From DASRFR01 sp035651455 (lineage in GTDB: Bacteria > Acidobacteriota > Terriglobia > Terriglobales > Acidobacteriaceae), in NCBI GenBank assembly GCA_035651455.1, contig DASRFR010000047.1:558001-622000 (forward strand): DNA of 64,000 bases. The letters are read 5' to 3'. The position numbers and the translations under genes were made by a program. The notes under the pieces were generated by a model. It was not told the origin of the DNA and searched no databases. It worked only from the letters and a program-made list of their open reading frames with translations. This document shows positions 53,579-62,935 of the stretch, piece after piece. Position 1 is the stretch's first letter, and the number at the start of each line of letters is the position of its first letter.

Positions 53579-54103
53579 ATGACTGACTTGCGTTATCCGA
53601 TCGGAAAATTTCAGTTCGAGGGGAAACTTACCGAAGCCCGGCGCAACGAATATATTGATCAGATCGAGCGGGCGCCCCAGGCCTTGCGGGCGGCTGTGCA
53701 AGGTCTTTCCCCACAGGCCATGGACACCCCTTACCGCGACGGCGGATGGACGGTACGGCAGGTCGTGCACCACGTTCCTGAGAGCCACATGAACGCCTAC
53801 ATTCGCTTCAAGCTGGCTTTGACCGAGAACAAGCCGCTCATCAAGCCGTATATGGAAGACCGCTGGGCTGAATTGCCGGACGCGACAACAGCGCCCCCCG
53901 AACTTTCGCTGGCGTTGCTTGATTCATTGCACAAGCGGTGGGTGCTGGTACTACGCGCCATCGCACCCGAGGAGTGGAAGAAAACTTTTCGGCATCCAGA
54001 GCTTGGAGTGGTGAGCCTGGAGAAGAACGTGGCCCTGTACGCCTGGCACGGCAGACATCACGTCGCTCACATCACATGCTTGAGAGAAAGAAACAAGTGG
54101 TAG
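53579..54103 (+). CDS. DinB/YfiT-like metal-dependent transferase
   Basis: 174 residues of four-helix DinB fold. Likely metal ligands are in VRQVVHHVPESHM and at the end in WHGRHHVAHI, matching the YfiT/BstA arrangement (putative thiol transferase or hydrolase). The AGGGAGATGT sequence right before ATG 53579 decides the start. Same strand as the cyclase, 81 bases later. Confidence 0.85.
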   Translation: MTDLRYPIGKFQFEGKLTEARRNEYIDQIERAPQALRAAVQGLSPQAMDTPYRDGGWTVRQVVHHVPESHMNAYIRFKLALTENKPLIKPYMEDRWAELPDATTAPPELSLALLDSLHKRWVLVLRAIAPEEWKKTFRHPELGVVSLEKNVALYAWHGRHHVAHITCLRERNKW

Positions 54104-54117
54104 GAAAATCGTGAATC

Positions 54118-54129
54118 AATTCTAGAATT
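54118..54129. repeat. 12-base perfect palindrome
   Basis: AATTCTAGAATT between the convergent DinB-like and YdcF-like genes. Short and AT-rich; could be a weak terminator core or chance. Confidence 0.25.
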
Positions 54130-54159
54130 AGCGAATTACGCCAGCCCCTGAGTTGCCGT

Positions 54160-54771
54160 TCACAGATGCAGTTTCCAAACCAGGTAGCTGATGGCTTCTC
54201 TCAGGACCGCCCAATAACGCGACCAGGGGCTGCGTGGACGCGATTCCGGACGTGGCGCTACGTAGACCTCGATCCCTTGCCTTTCTAACATCTGCTTAAC
54301 GCGAAACACGTGATACGCGTCGCTCACTGCCACGCAGGAGCGCATGTGATTCGTCCGCATGATGACGCCGATGCGCTCAGCGGATTGCGCGCTGTCGGAA
54401 CCCTGGGTCTCCGCAATGAGGTTGTTCTCCGGGACGCCGCGGCTGTTCAGGTAGTCCCGCCCAACGCCGCCTTCGCTGTACTTGGGATCGTCGCCGGAGC
54501 CGCCGGTAGTAATGATCACAGGCGCCAGGCCACGCTGGTACAAATTAAAAGCGTGATCCAGGCGCGCACGATAAATGGGAGATGGGCGGCCGTCATATTC
54601 CGCGGCGCCAAAGACTACGATGGCGTCAGCTGGATGCAATTCGTTGTGGGAAGCCTCACGAACAATACGAGAGCTGGTGATCGCGAGAAATGCCGACAGC
54701 AACAGGACAGCCACGACCAGCAGCGACGGCCACAATCTGGTGCGACGCTGGCCCACCGCAACCGGATTCAT
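54160..54771 (-). CDS. YdcF/SanA (DUF218) membrane-anchored protein
   Basis: 203 residues. One membrane helix (LWPSLLVVAVLLLSAFLAIT), then the DUF218 domain (ADAIVVFGAAEYDGRPSPIY; ITTGGSGDDPKYSEG; CVAVSDAYHVFRVKQMLERQ). Family members act in envelope permeability or bind SAM-like ligands; function here is unknown. Starts four bases inside tsaC. Confidence 0.88.
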   Translation of the reverse strand: MNPVAVGQRRTRLWPSLLVVAVLLLSAFLAITSSRIVREASHNELHPADAIVVFGAAEYDGRPSPIYRARLDHAFNLYQRGLAPVIITTGGSGDDPKYSEGGVGRDYLNSRGVPENNLIAETQGSDSAQSAERIGVIMRTNHMRSCVAVSDAYHVFRVKQMLERQGIEVYVAPRPESRPRSPWSRYWAVLREAISYLVWKLHL

Positions 54772-55415
54772 CCCTGGGCTAGAAACTCCGTGATCTCCTG
54801 GGCAGGAATTGCGCCTTCCCGCTGAATACTCCAGCCGTTATTCTCGTTACTCAAGTCCACAATGGTGGACGGAATGTCGCGCGGCGACGCGCCGCCGTCG
54901 ACAATGATTGAGAGACGGTCTCTGAGCTGGTCACGCACCTGCTCCGCCGACGTGCATTCGGTGGCACCGCTCAAGTTTGCGGAGGTCGCAGTGATTGGAA
55001 TAGCTGCGGCCTTGACGACGGCGAGCGGTATAGCGGCCGAAGGCACGCGCAGGGCGACATTGCCGGTGTTGGCGGTGACCTTAAGCGGCAAGCGCGAGGC
55101 AGCTTGCACAATCATGGTGAGCGGGCCCGGCCAGAAGCGCCGCGCCAATTTGTAGAACTCTTCCGGCAGGGGACGGGCTAATTCCTCCGCCTGGTCGACG
55201 CTCTCAATGAGCAGAGACAGAGGCTTGTGCCGCGAGCGGGACTTGATTTCATACACCCGGTCGACCGCTCGCAGGTTGAACGGGTCGGCCGCAAGGCCGT
55301 AAAACGTGTCAGTTGGCATTCCCAGCACTTCGCCGGAACGGATCTGTTCAGCGGCATACTTGACCAGCGAAGCTTCGGGTGCTGCCGAATTAATCTTGAT
55401 AATTTCAGCGCGCAC
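54768..55415 (-). CDS. tsaC: Threonylcarbamoyl-AMP synthase (Sua5/YrdC family)
   Basis: Makes threonylcarbamoyl-AMP for the tRNA t6A37 modification. 215 residues, a YrdC domain without the Sua5 C-terminal extension: MPTDTFYGLAADPFN, KSRSRHKPLSLLIESVDQ, NVALRVPSAAIPLAV and ITATSANLSG. GTG start with AAAGGA upstream. Translationally coupled to the ydcF-like gene; divergent from the methyltransferase by 87 bases. Confidence 0.92.
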   Translation of the reverse strand: MRAEIIKINSAAPEASLVKYAAEQIRSGEVLGMPTDTFYGLAADPFNLRAVDRVYEIKSRSRHKPLSLLIESVDQAEELARPLPEEFYKLARRFWPGPLTMIVQAASRLPLKVTANTGNVALRVPSAAIPLAVVKAAAIPITATSANLSGATECTSAEQVRDQLRDRLSIIVDGGASPRDIPSTIVDLSNENNGWSIQREGAIPAQEITEFLAQG

Positions 55416-55502
55416 TGCGTGTCCTTTGGGATGTCTGGTGTGAAACCGCGAAAGCTACCATAACACGACGAAGCACTGCAAGCAGAGTCAAAGCGGCGTA
55501 AT

Positions 55503-56375
55503 ATGCTGGACGGCTCAAGGGAAATGAGACGAACCGGGTCCACAAGGCCGTCTGGCAACATTTTAGGCGATCGGCTTCGCCGCGTGGAGGGACGCCACAA
55601 CGCGCTGGTGAAGGAACTGCGAACCGCTTTCTCCCTGGGCGATCTAACCACCCGGGGAGAGTTCGCCATCGAAGGTTTGCGCATCCTCGAAGAGGCGATC
55701 CGCAGCGGGGTGCGCTTTCGGGCTGTGTTCTTCGCCGAATCCGCGAAGCCTAAGGCGGAGCGATTGCTGCCGCAGATCGGCTTTCACGTGGAAACCCTCA
55801 TGCTGCCGGAGAGGCTGTTTGCCGGCGCGGTGCCCAGCGAATCGCCGCAGGGAGTGGCGGCCCTGGTAGCAGGTAAACACCACAGTCTCGAAGAGCTGGC
55901 GGGACGAGCAAGGCATCGACCGTTGCTGGCGATTGCCGGACTTCAGGACCCCGGGAACCTGGGAACGGTGCTCCGCTCGGCCGAGGCGTTTGACGCCGCC
56001 GGGGTCATCCTGGGAGAAGGAACGGTGAGTCCATTCAATTCCAAGGTAGTCCGAGGATCCGCTGGTTCGATTTTTCGCATCGGATTTGTGAGGGAGAGAC
56101 TAGCCACAGCACTTCCGCACCTCCGGCAGGCGGGCTTCCGGCTTGTCGCTACGTCCTCACACAAGGGTACGGCTCTGCCGCACGCAAAGCTGAGTCCTCC
56201 CCTGGTACTGGTAATCGGCGGCGAAGGGGCCGGCGTGCCGAAGGATGTGATTTCGCAGATGGATCAGCTGATTACGATTCCTCATGCCGCCCAGGTTGAG
56301 TCGCTGAATGCCGGCGTGGCCGCGAGTATTCTCCTTTACGAATTTTCGAGGCAAAGTTATTTTTTCGCTGAGTAA
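55503..56375 (+). CDS. SpoU/TrmH-family RNA 2'-O-methyltransferase
   Basis: 290 residues: N-terminal substrate-binding domain (FAIEGLRILEEAIRSGVRFR) and the SPOUT knot domain with ALAIAGLQDPGNLGTVLRSAE-like motif I, VVRGSAGSIFRI, LVIGGEGAGVPKDV and IPHAAQVESLNAGVAASILL. Whether it acts on rRNA or tRNA cannot be settled. ATG 55503 follows AATAT with no SD; an ATG at 55524 is an alternative. rarA starts six bases after the stop. Confidence 0.92.
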   Translation: MLDGSREMRRTGSTRPSGNILGDRLRRVEGRHNALVKELRTAFSLGDLTTRGEFAIEGLRILEEAIRSGVRFRAVFFAESAKPKAERLLPQIGFHVETLMLPERLFAGAVPSESPQGVAALVAGKHHSLEELAGRARHRPLLAIAGLQDPGNLGTVLRSAEAFDAAGVILGEGTVSPFNSKVVRGSAGSIFRIGFVRERLATALPHLRQAGFRLVATSSHKGTALPHAKLSPPLVLVIGGEGAGVPKDVISQMDQLITIPHAAQVESLNAGVAASILLYEFSRQSYFFAE

Positions 56376-56380
56376 GGTAC

Positions 56381-57769
56381 GTGAGCTTATTCCAAACCAT
56401 ACCGGGCGGTGAGCGGGCGGGTGACCGGGGACGTCCCTTGGCGGACCGCATGCGTCCACGCACCCTCGACGAGTTTGTCGGTCAGGAGCACCTGATCGGC
56501 GTGGGTAAGCCTCTGCGAGCTCAGATCGAGCGCGACGACATCGGCTCGCTCATTTTCTGGGGGCCTCCAGGAACGGGCAAGACGACGCTTGCGAAAATCA
56601 TTGCCAACATGACGAAGGCGGACTTCATCGAGTTTTCCGCCGTACTCAGCGGCATCAAGGAAATCAAACAGGTGATGGCCGAGGCAGACCGGGCCCGGCA
56701 GTATGGGACCCGCACCATCGTATTCATTGACGAAATTCACCGTTTCAACAAGGCGCAGCAGGATGCGTTCTTGCCCCACGTGGAAAAGGGCAGCATCAGG
56801 CTGATTGGCGCTACTACGGAAAACCCTTCCTTTGAAGTGATATCAGCCTTGCTATCCCGCAGCCGAGTGTACGTGCTGAACCCGCTCACGGAAGAACAGA
56901 TTGTGGTCTTGTTGAGGCGAGCGCTGGAAGACGAGGAACGCGGGTTGGGACGCCTGAAATTGCAGGCTTCCGATACGGTCCTCCAAAAAATCGCCACATA
57001 CTCCAATGGTGACGCGCGAAGCGCCTACAACGTCCTGGAGGTCGCCGCGCCACTGGCGTTAGAGCAGTCCGGGCAACACACGGGCGCTGAAATTACCGAC
57101 ACGATGGTGCAGGACGCACTGCAGCGCCGCGTTCTCCTCTATGACAAAAGCGGGGAAGAGCATTACAACCTGATCTCCGCACTGCATAAATCAGTTCGCA
57201 ACAGCAATCCCGATGCAGCGATCTATTGGCTGGGTCGAATGCTCGAGGCGGGCGAAGATCCTCTGTATATCGCTCGCCGCGTGGTGCGTATGGCGGTCGA
57301 AGACATAGGGCTGGCGGATCCCAATGCGCTCGCGCTATGCATGGCGGCCCGCGATGCAGTCGACTTTATCGGCATGCCGGAAGGCAATCTAGCCTTGGCC
57401 CAAGCGGTGGTGTATCTGTCCCTTTCTCCTAAATCCAACGCTCTGTACATGGCGTACGGGGCGGTGCAGCAGGACGTCGAGCGAACGGCGGCTGAGCCTG
57501 TTCCGCTTCACTTACGGAATGCGCCGACACCGTTGATGAAGAAACTGGGCTACGGGAAAGGTTACCAGTACGCACATGATTTGGAGGAGAAGATCGCGAA
57601 TATGCAGTGTCTTCCAGACAATCTGCATGACCGCGTCTACTACCATCCCAGCAACGAAGGCGTAGAAAAGCGGATTCGCGAACGCCTCGACGAAATCAAG
57701 CAGAGGCGGTCCTTGACGCCAAAACGGGGTTCTCCAAAGGCTCCGAACGAAGATAAGCACGAAACATAA
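56381..57769 (+). CDS. rarA: Replication-associated recombination protein A
   Basis: AAA+ protein (MgsA/WRNIP1) at stalled forks. 462 residues: Walker A (FWGPPGTGKTTLAKIIA), Walker B (TIVFIDEIHRFNKAQQDAFL), sensor 1 (LIGATTENPSFEV), then the helical tetramerisation region (DKSGEEHYNLISALHKSVR; VRMAVEDIGLADPNAL; YHPSNEGVEKRIRERLD). GTG start with AAGG upstream; likely co-transcribed with the methyltransferase. Confidence 0.96.
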   Translation: MSLFQTIPGGERAGDRGRPLADRMRPRTLDEFVGQEHLIGVGKPLRAQIERDDIGSLIFWGPPGTGKTTLAKIIANMTKADFIEFSAVLSGIKEIKQVMAEADRARQYGTRTIVFIDEIHRFNKAQQDAFLPHVEKGSIRLIGATTENPSFEVISALLSRSRVYVLNPLTEEQIVVLLRRALEDEERGLGRLKLQASDTVLQKIATYSNGDARSAYNVLEVAAPLALEQSGQHTGAEITDTMVQDALQRRVLLYDKSGEEHYNLISALHKSVRNSNPDAAIYWLGRMLEAGEDPLYIARRVVRMAVEDIGLADPNALALCMAARDAVDFIGMPEGNLALAQAVVYLSLSPKSNALYMAYGAVQQDVERTAAEPVPLHLRNAPTPLMKKLGYGKGYQYAHDLEEKIANMQCLPDNLHDRVYYHPSNEGVEKRIRERLDEIKQRRSLTPKRGSPKAPNEDKHET

Positions 57770-57775
57770 ACTAGA

Positions 57776-57826
57776 GCCCGGCCGCGGGCAGAATCATCTA
57801 AGTCGATATGCACGACAAGGCCGGGC
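57776..57826. terminator. Large-loop hairpin after rarA
   Basis: GCCCGGCC (57776-57783) and GGCCGGGC (57819-57826) are a perfect eight-base inverted repeat separated by 35 bases, between rarA and the phosphatase gene. No U tract, so a terminator role is uncertain. Confidence 0.3.
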
Positions 57827-57853
57827 CGGTGACGCCCGTCCGAGGGCAACGCA

Positions 57854-59128
57854 ATGGCAACATCTCTTCCCATCACGATGGATGTCGAATACCTGGCCGC
57901 TCAGCAACAGCTTGAGCAAGTGCAGGACCTGCTCAAGGTTCAGAAAGCTGCGCAGCAGATCACGTCGATCCTGGATCTCGATCAACTCATCGAGAGCATC
58001 GTTAACGATGTTGCGAGTTCCTTTGGCTGCCTCGAAACCAATATCTACTTGCACGATGAGGATCGCCAAGACCTGGTCATAGCCGGCAGTAAAGGCTGCT
58101 CAGTACACGGCAAAGGTCACCGGATGAAGGTTGGGAAGGAAGGCTTGGTCGGCCATGTGGCCGCTAGCGGCCAAATGCGATACGCGCCTGACGTGAACGT
58201 GGATCCATATTACGCGGCTTGCGAAGAGAACGTGCGCTCGGAAGTGGCCATCCCTCTGCTGGTCGGAAGCAAACTGGTCGGTGTTTTTACCGCGTCGCAC
58301 CCGGAACTGGATGCGTTCCCGGAAGACCAGTTGCAAATTTTGCAGGCTCTGTGCGCGCATATTGCCGTGGCAGTGCAGAATGCACGCGTGTTTCAGCGGG
58401 AGCGCCTGCTGAAGGCGCAAATGGATCGAGATGCCCAAGAAGCGCGTGCCATCCAGCAAAACTTGTTTCCCAAGAGTTCTCCCTATGTTCCCGGCTTCGT
58501 GATTTCGGGTTTCTGTGTGCCGGCGGGAGCCGTTGGTGGTGACTGGTATGACTTCATAGCGCTGGACGATGGCCGCTGGGGGATCGTCCTCGCCGATGTG
58601 TCAGGCAAGGGCATGGCGGCTGCGCTGTTGATGTCGGCTACCAGGGGTATGGTGCGATCCCTGGCCGAGGCGTGCTGTAGTCCGAGCGAAGTTTTGATGA
58701 GGCTCAACAAGCTGATGGCCGAGGACTTTCCCTCTGGCAGGTTTGTGACTATGGTGTATGCCGTGTTTGATCCCCGCAACCGCAAGCTGACCTTCGCCAA
58801 CGCGGGACATTTGCCGCCACTGCTGGTTTCCGGGGACAGCGCACAATTCGTTGCCACGGAATGCGGGCTGCCGCTTGGCTTGTGCCTGGGCACGCGACAC
58901 TTCTCCGAAACAACGATTACACTCCCGCAAGGTTCACGCCTGTTGTTCTATAGCGATGGAATTACAGAGGCCGCCAACCTGCGCGACGAAGAATATGGCT
59001 CGGAGCGGTTGCGCGCTCATATGTCGAAGACGTCGGCAACGGCCGACAGCCTCCTTGCAGAAGTTCAGTCTTTCTCTGATGGCGCGGGGTTACGGGATGA
59101 CGCGACCGTCGTGATGATCACGAGTTAG
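57854..59128 (+). CDS. GAF-PP2C (SpoIIE/RsbU-type) serine phosphatase
   Basis: 424 residues: a coiled N-terminus, a GAF domain (about 35-180, ITSILDLDQLIESIVNDVAS), and a PP2C SpoIIE domain with IQQNLFPKSSPYVPGFVISG, GGDWYDFIALDDGRWGIVLA, DVSGKGMAAALLMSATRG, NAGHLPPLL, GSRLLFYSDGITEA and GLRDDATVVMI. Such enzymes reverse anti-anti-sigma phosphorylation; no partner kinase or anti-sigma gene is adjacent. ATG preceded by GAGGGC. Confidence 0.94.
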   Translation: MATSLPITMDVEYLAAQQQLEQVQDLLKVQKAAQQITSILDLDQLIESIVNDVASSFGCLETNIYLHDEDRQDLVIAGSKGCSVHGKGHRMKVGKEGLVGHVAASGQMRYAPDVNVDPYYAACEENVRSEVAIPLLVGSKLVGVFTASHPELDAFPEDQLQILQALCAHIAVAVQNARVFQRERLLKAQMDRDAQEARAIQQNLFPKSSPYVPGFVISGFCVPAGAVGGDWYDFIALDDGRWGIVLADVSGKGMAAALLMSATRGMVRSLAEACCSPSEVLMRLNKLMAEDFPSGRFVTMVYAVFDPRNRKLTFANAGHLPPLLVSGDSAQFVATECGLPLGLCLGTRHFSETTITLPQGSRLLFYSDGITEAANLRDEEYGSERLRAHMSKTSATADSLLAEVQSFSDGAGLRDDATVVMITS

Positions 59129-59141
59129 CTGGGTCGGGTTG

Positions 59142-59618
59142 TCAGCCAGAGCACCGGTGCGCCACGATGGCTTTGGCGCCTGACGCCACGAGTTCCAGGA
59201 TGTTATTGACAGCTACGGGCACCGAATCAGCTACGGCAGCCGTCAGACCTTGCCCCACCTTGAACGACTCTCCCGCTACCGAAATCAATACGGCATCGGG
59301 AGTTGCGCCGTAAAGATCCTGTACCAGTCCGAGCAAAACTGGCGGCGAGCACTCGTGTGAAAACGCAGGCGCGGCTTCTGCCGCGTTGATCGCTTCACAA
59401 CGTACTTCTCCCGGCACACCTTCGGCCGCCGCGTCGATCAGAATCACTCGGTCTGCATGGCTCATGTCTTCGGCAAGATCCGGAGTCAGCTCAAACCTGA
59501 GCAGGATTTCAAAATCGGGGGATCGGAGTTGCGAGGCGAGTTTCTGCGCGATGTGCCAACCGATCCCGTCATCGGTGCGCAGAGGATTGCCGCACGCAAT
59601 GATTAGCGTCCGGGTCAT
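59142..59618 (-). CDS. [NiFe]-hydrogenase maturation protease
   Basis: Cleaves the C-terminal extension of the hydrogenase large subunit after nickel insertion. 158 residues of the HyaD/HycI/HoxW family: IIACGNPLRTDDGIGWHIAQ with the nickel-sensing Asp, VILIDAAAEGVPGEV, HECSPPVLLGLVQDLYG. Stop-start overlap of four bases with hypF ties it to the hyp operon, and it is the last gene of that operon. Subtype cannot be set without the large subunit, which is not in view. Confidence 0.9.
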   Translation of the reverse strand: MTRTLIIACGNPLRTDDGIGWHIAQKLASQLRSPDFEILLRFELTPDLAEDMSHADRVILIDAAAEGVPGEVRCEAINAAEAAPAFSHECSPPVLLGLVQDLYGATPDAVLISVAGESFKVGQGLTAAVADSVPVAVNNILELVASGAKAIVAHRCSG

Positions 59619-61912
59619 GCCCTTATCTCCTTATCGTGCCGGTGCGCAGCGACCAGGGCCTGTCCCAGGCTCAAGCCGCCATCGCTCGCAGGAACTTCGC
59701 GGTGCGCAAAGACCTCGAAGCCAGCTTGCGACAACCGTCTTTCCATGCGTTCTGAGAGGTAGGCATTGTGAAAACTCCCGCCGCTTAGGCAAACACGGTT
59801 TAATTGCTCACGGTGCCGAATCAACTTGGCAACGGTGGTAAAGACCTCCACAAGGCCATTGTGGAATTTGGCGCTGATGCGGGATACCGGCAAGTTCCGA
59901 CTCAGGTCTTCGATGACTGCCTGGAACATTGCCTTGGTGTCGATAATCCAGGCGCCAGCTTGTCCCGCGACCGCAATCGGATAAGCTTCTTCGCAGCACT
60001 CATCTCCGATAGCCATTTCCATTTCAATTGCAGCCTGCGCTTCGTAGTTGACCTGCTGACGAATACCGATGAGAGCGGCTACGGCGTCAAACAGCCGGCC
60101 GCAACTTGACGTCAGCGGCGAGTTCACCCCGTTGCGGATCATCCGCAGCAAAGTTCGAACTTGATGAGCCGGCAAGTCGCGGGTGAAGGCGAGAGGGATG
60201 CTCAAGAACTCGGGGCCGAAATGCTGGAACAGGTAGCTGACCGCCATGCGCCAAGGCTCATGGATGGCTGCTTCGCCGCCGGGCAGCGGGACGTAGTCGA
60301 AATGTGCGGCGCGGTGGAAGCCGCGGTAGTCGCAGGTAAGAACTTCCCCGCCCCAGATGCGCCCGTCTGTCCCGTAGCCGGTGCCATCGAGGGCAAACCC
60401 GATGACCCGGCCATGCAGTTGATTTTCTGCCATGCAGCTCGCAATATGCGCATGATGATGCTGCACACCGACGGCTTTGACCCCGGATTGCGCGAGCGCC
60501 CATTTCGTCGAGAAATAGTCGGGATGCAGGTCGTAAGCGATAACTTCGGGCTTCAACTGCAGCACTCTTTGCAAGTGCAAAATTGCTTGCTCGAAAAAGC
60601 GATGGCTCTCAAGATTCTGGAGATCGCCGATATGCTGAGACAAAAACGCGTGCTTTCCTTTGGTCAAGCAAATGGTGTTCTTGAGTTCACCGCCCACCGC
60701 CAGGACGGGCGGAAGATCCTCATTCAGAAATATCGGGACCGGGACAAATCCCCGCGAGCGCCGTAAATGCCGAAGCTTTCCGCCGCTGGCCCGGGTCACG
60801 GAGTCGTCGCAGCGCAACAGGATGTCGCGGTTATGAATCAGCAGATAATCGGCGAGTCCATCGAGCCTGCGCACTGCCTCATCGTTTTCGACGACGATCG
60901 GCTCCTCGCTGATGTTTGCACTCGTCATCACGAGTGCGCGCAGTCGCCCGTCCGCGAAGAGCAGGTGCTGAAGAGGCGTGTAGGGGAGGAAAATGCCCAC
61001 GTAGCGATTGTTGGGAGCAACCAGCTCACAAATCAGGCTGGGCTTTCTCCATGGCAACAGGACGATGGGGCGCTGTGCAGACATGAGCGCATTCTGCGCC
61101 CCGGCAACCAGATCGCAGAATTCCTCCACCGCTGACATTCCGGGCACCATTACGGCAAATGGCTTTTCAACCCTGTGTTTGCGCTTGCGCAGAAGCCGCA
61201 CGGCGGCGGCATTCGTGGCGTCCACTGCGAGGTGAAATCCGCCTAAGCCCTTAACGGCCACCACCAGACCGGCCTGCAGCCCGGCTATGCACTCATCAAT
61301 AGGATTTCGGCAGTCGGTGGGCTTGCCGCCACGATCCCAAAGTTCCACGTGAGGTCCACAGTCCCAGCAGGCGTTAGGTTGGGCGTGGAAGCGGCGATTC
61401 ATGGGATCGTCATACTCATGTTGGCACGCCGTGCACATCGGGAAAACCGACATGGACGTTTGGCTACGATCGTAGGGAATGTTCCGAACAATGGTGAATC
61501 GCGGTCCGCAGTTGGTGCAGTTAATAAAGGGATACCGATACCGGCGGTCCTTGGGGTCGAGCATCTCGCGCAGGCAATCGTCGCAGATCGCCACGTCGGG
61601 AGATATCAGGGTCTGGACGGCCTCACCGGTATGAGTGGGTGCGATACGGAATTCGCTCTCGCCATTACAGGGCACGTCCCGAACCACCACGCCGGTGATT
61701 TTCGACAGCGCGGGAGCCTCGAGCGGAAGCTGATGGATAAAGTCCAGGATCTGCTCGCTCGGGCCCTGCACTTCGATAAGCACGCCCGAAGAGGTATTGC
61801 TGATTTTGCCGGACAAATTGCGCGCCGTTGCGAGGCGGTAGACGTACGGTCGAAATCCCACACCCTGGACGATTCCGGCGACCTCGATCTGATTGCGGAC
61901 CAACATGGTCAC
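59615..61912 (-). CDS. hypF: Carbamoyltransferase HypF
   Basis: Makes the carbamoyl group that becomes the cyanide ligands of the [NiFe] site. 765 residues: acylphosphatase domain (GIVQGVGFRPYVYRLA), two Cys4-type zinc motifs (CDDCLREML ... NCTNCGPR; CTACQHEYDDP ... CWDCGPH), a YrdC domain (KRKHRVEKPFAVMVPG) and a Kae1-like domain (VQHHHAHIASCMAEN; ALDGTGYGTDGRIWGGEVL; CLSGGSFHNAYLSER). GTG at 61912 overlaps the hypB stop; ATG 61906 is an alternative. Confidence 0.97.
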   Translation of the reverse strand: MTMLVRNQIEVAGIVQGVGFRPYVYRLATARNLSGKISNTSSGVLIEVQGPSEQILDFIHQLPLEAPALSKITGVVVRDVPCNGESEFRIAPTHTGEAVQTLISPDVAICDDCLREMLDPKDRRYRYPFINCTNCGPRFTIVRNIPYDRSQTSMSVFPMCTACQHEYDDPMNRRFHAQPNACWDCGPHVELWDRGGKPTDCRNPIDECIAGLQAGLVVAVKGLGGFHLAVDATNAAAVRLLRKRKHRVEKPFAVMVPGMSAVEEFCDLVAGAQNALMSAQRPIVLLPWRKPSLICELVAPNNRYVGIFLPYTPLQHLLFADGRLRALVMTSANISEEPIVVENDEAVRRLDGLADYLLIHNRDILLRCDDSVTRASGGKLRHLRRSRGFVPVPIFLNEDLPPVLAVGGELKNTICLTKGKHAFLSQHIGDLQNLESHRFFEQAILHLQRVLQLKPEVIAYDLHPDYFSTKWALAQSGVKAVGVQHHHAHIASCMAENQLHGRVIGFALDGTGYGTDGRIWGGEVLTCDYRGFHRAAHFDYVPLPGGEAAIHEPWRMAVSYLFQHFGPEFLSIPLAFTRDLPAHQVRTLLRMIRNGVNSPLTSSCGRLFDAVAALIGIRQQVNYEAQAAIEMEMAIGDECCEEAYPIAVAGQAGAWIIDTKAMFQAVIEDLSRNLPVSRISAKFHNGLVEVFTTVAKLIRHREQLNRVCLSGGSFHNAYLSERMERRLSQAGFEVFAHREVPASDGGLSLGQALVAAHRHDKEIRA

Positions 61913-62589
61913 GCCACCGGTTCGGCCCTTCCGGCCAGAAACTCATGCTTACGATGCTCAAGCCAGGTCATCCAATCATGCACACCACGGCGAGTGAGGC
62001 AGGAGACCTTTACGATCTCCATTCCCGGGTGTACCCGACGGGCATTCTCGACCGCCGTGTCCAGCGCAAATGGCACGTACGGCAAAAGATCGGTCTTGCT
62101 GATCACGCATAAGTCCGATTTGAAGAAAATCGATGGATATTTCAGGGGCTTGTCTTCTCCCTCCGTCACGCTCAACAGGACGACTTTCGCCGCCTCGCCG
62201 AGGTCGTAACTTGAAGGACACACAAGGTTGCCGACGTTCTCGATAAACAGCACGTCAAGATCCTCCAGGCGCCAGTCGTCCAGGTGTTTCTGGATCATGC
62301 GCGCGTCCAGATGGCAGGTGCCCCCAGTCGTAATCTGCCTGGCTGGAAATCCAAAGCGCCGCAGCCGATTCGCATCATTCTCCGTCTGGATGTCGCCTGT
62401 CAGCACGGCGACCCGTTCTCCCTTGGGGAAACTCTCGAGCGTACGTTCCAGCAAGCTGGTTTTCCCCGACCCGGGTGAGCTGATCAGGTTGAGACACAGA
62501 ATCCCGTGCTCGCGGAAACGCTGCCGAAGCACGTCAGCCAGGCGATCGTTTTCACTTAAGACTTTGCGCTCCAAGGGCACTCGATTCAT
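61909..62589 (-). CDS. hypB: Nickel-delivery GTPase HypB
   Basis: 226 residues of G3E GTPase: P-loop LISSPGSGKTSLLERTL, VAVLTGDIQTENDANRL, ITTGGTCHLDARMIQK with a Cys-His metal site, VGNLVCPSSYDLG and ISKTDLLPYV. It lacks the His-rich N-terminal nickel store of some HypB proteins. ATG 62589 follows GGAGGTGG; it begins 38 bases inside hypA. Confidence 0.96.
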   Translation of the reverse strand: MNRVPLERKVLSENDRLADVLRQRFREHGILCLNLISSPGSGKTSLLERTLESFPKGERVAVLTGDIQTENDANRLRRFGFPARQITTGGTCHLDARMIQKHLDDWRLEDLDVLFIENVGNLVCPSSYDLGEAAKVVLLSVTEGEDKPLKYPSIFFKSDLCVISKTDLLPYVPFALDTAVENARRVHPGMEIVKVSCLTRRGVHDWMTWLEHRKHEFLAGRAEPVA

Positions 62590-62932
62590 TCTGTTCCACC
62601 TCCACATAGACCAACTCCAACTCGTCTCCACTGATGCACCGGGTATTAAGGCAACCGCAATGCGGACATTCGATGTTGTAGTCGATTACGTTGAATTCCT
62701 CGCCACACCCGGAACACCCGTGCCGCCGCGGCTTAAATTCAATCTCCAATTCAAGCTGTTGCAGGTCGGTATCGCGGATCAGAGCTTCGAAACAGAAACG
62801 CAGAGATTCGGGATCGACCGCCGCCAGCTCGCCGATCCGTACTCCGACCTTTTCCGGACGCGAGCCCGGACAACGCGCGGCTTCCGACGCTACTGCCTCC
62901 AGAATCGAACTGGCAATGCTCATCTCGTGCAT
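62552..62932 (-). CDS. hypA: Nickel insertion protein HypA
   Basis: 126 residues: N-terminal nickel-binding MHEMSIASSILEAV and a zinc ribbon with two CxxC pairs (CSGCGEEF ... CPHCGCLNT). Works with HypB. Begins three bases after hypE and overlaps hypB by 38 bases. Confidence 0.97.
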   Translation of the reverse strand: MHEMSIASSILEAVASEAARCPGSRPEKVGVRIGELAAVDPESLRFCFEALIRDTDLQQLELEIEFKPRRHGCSGCGEEFNVIDYNIECPHCGCLNTRCISGDELELVYVEVEQNESSALGAQSLK

Positions 62933-62935
62933 GGC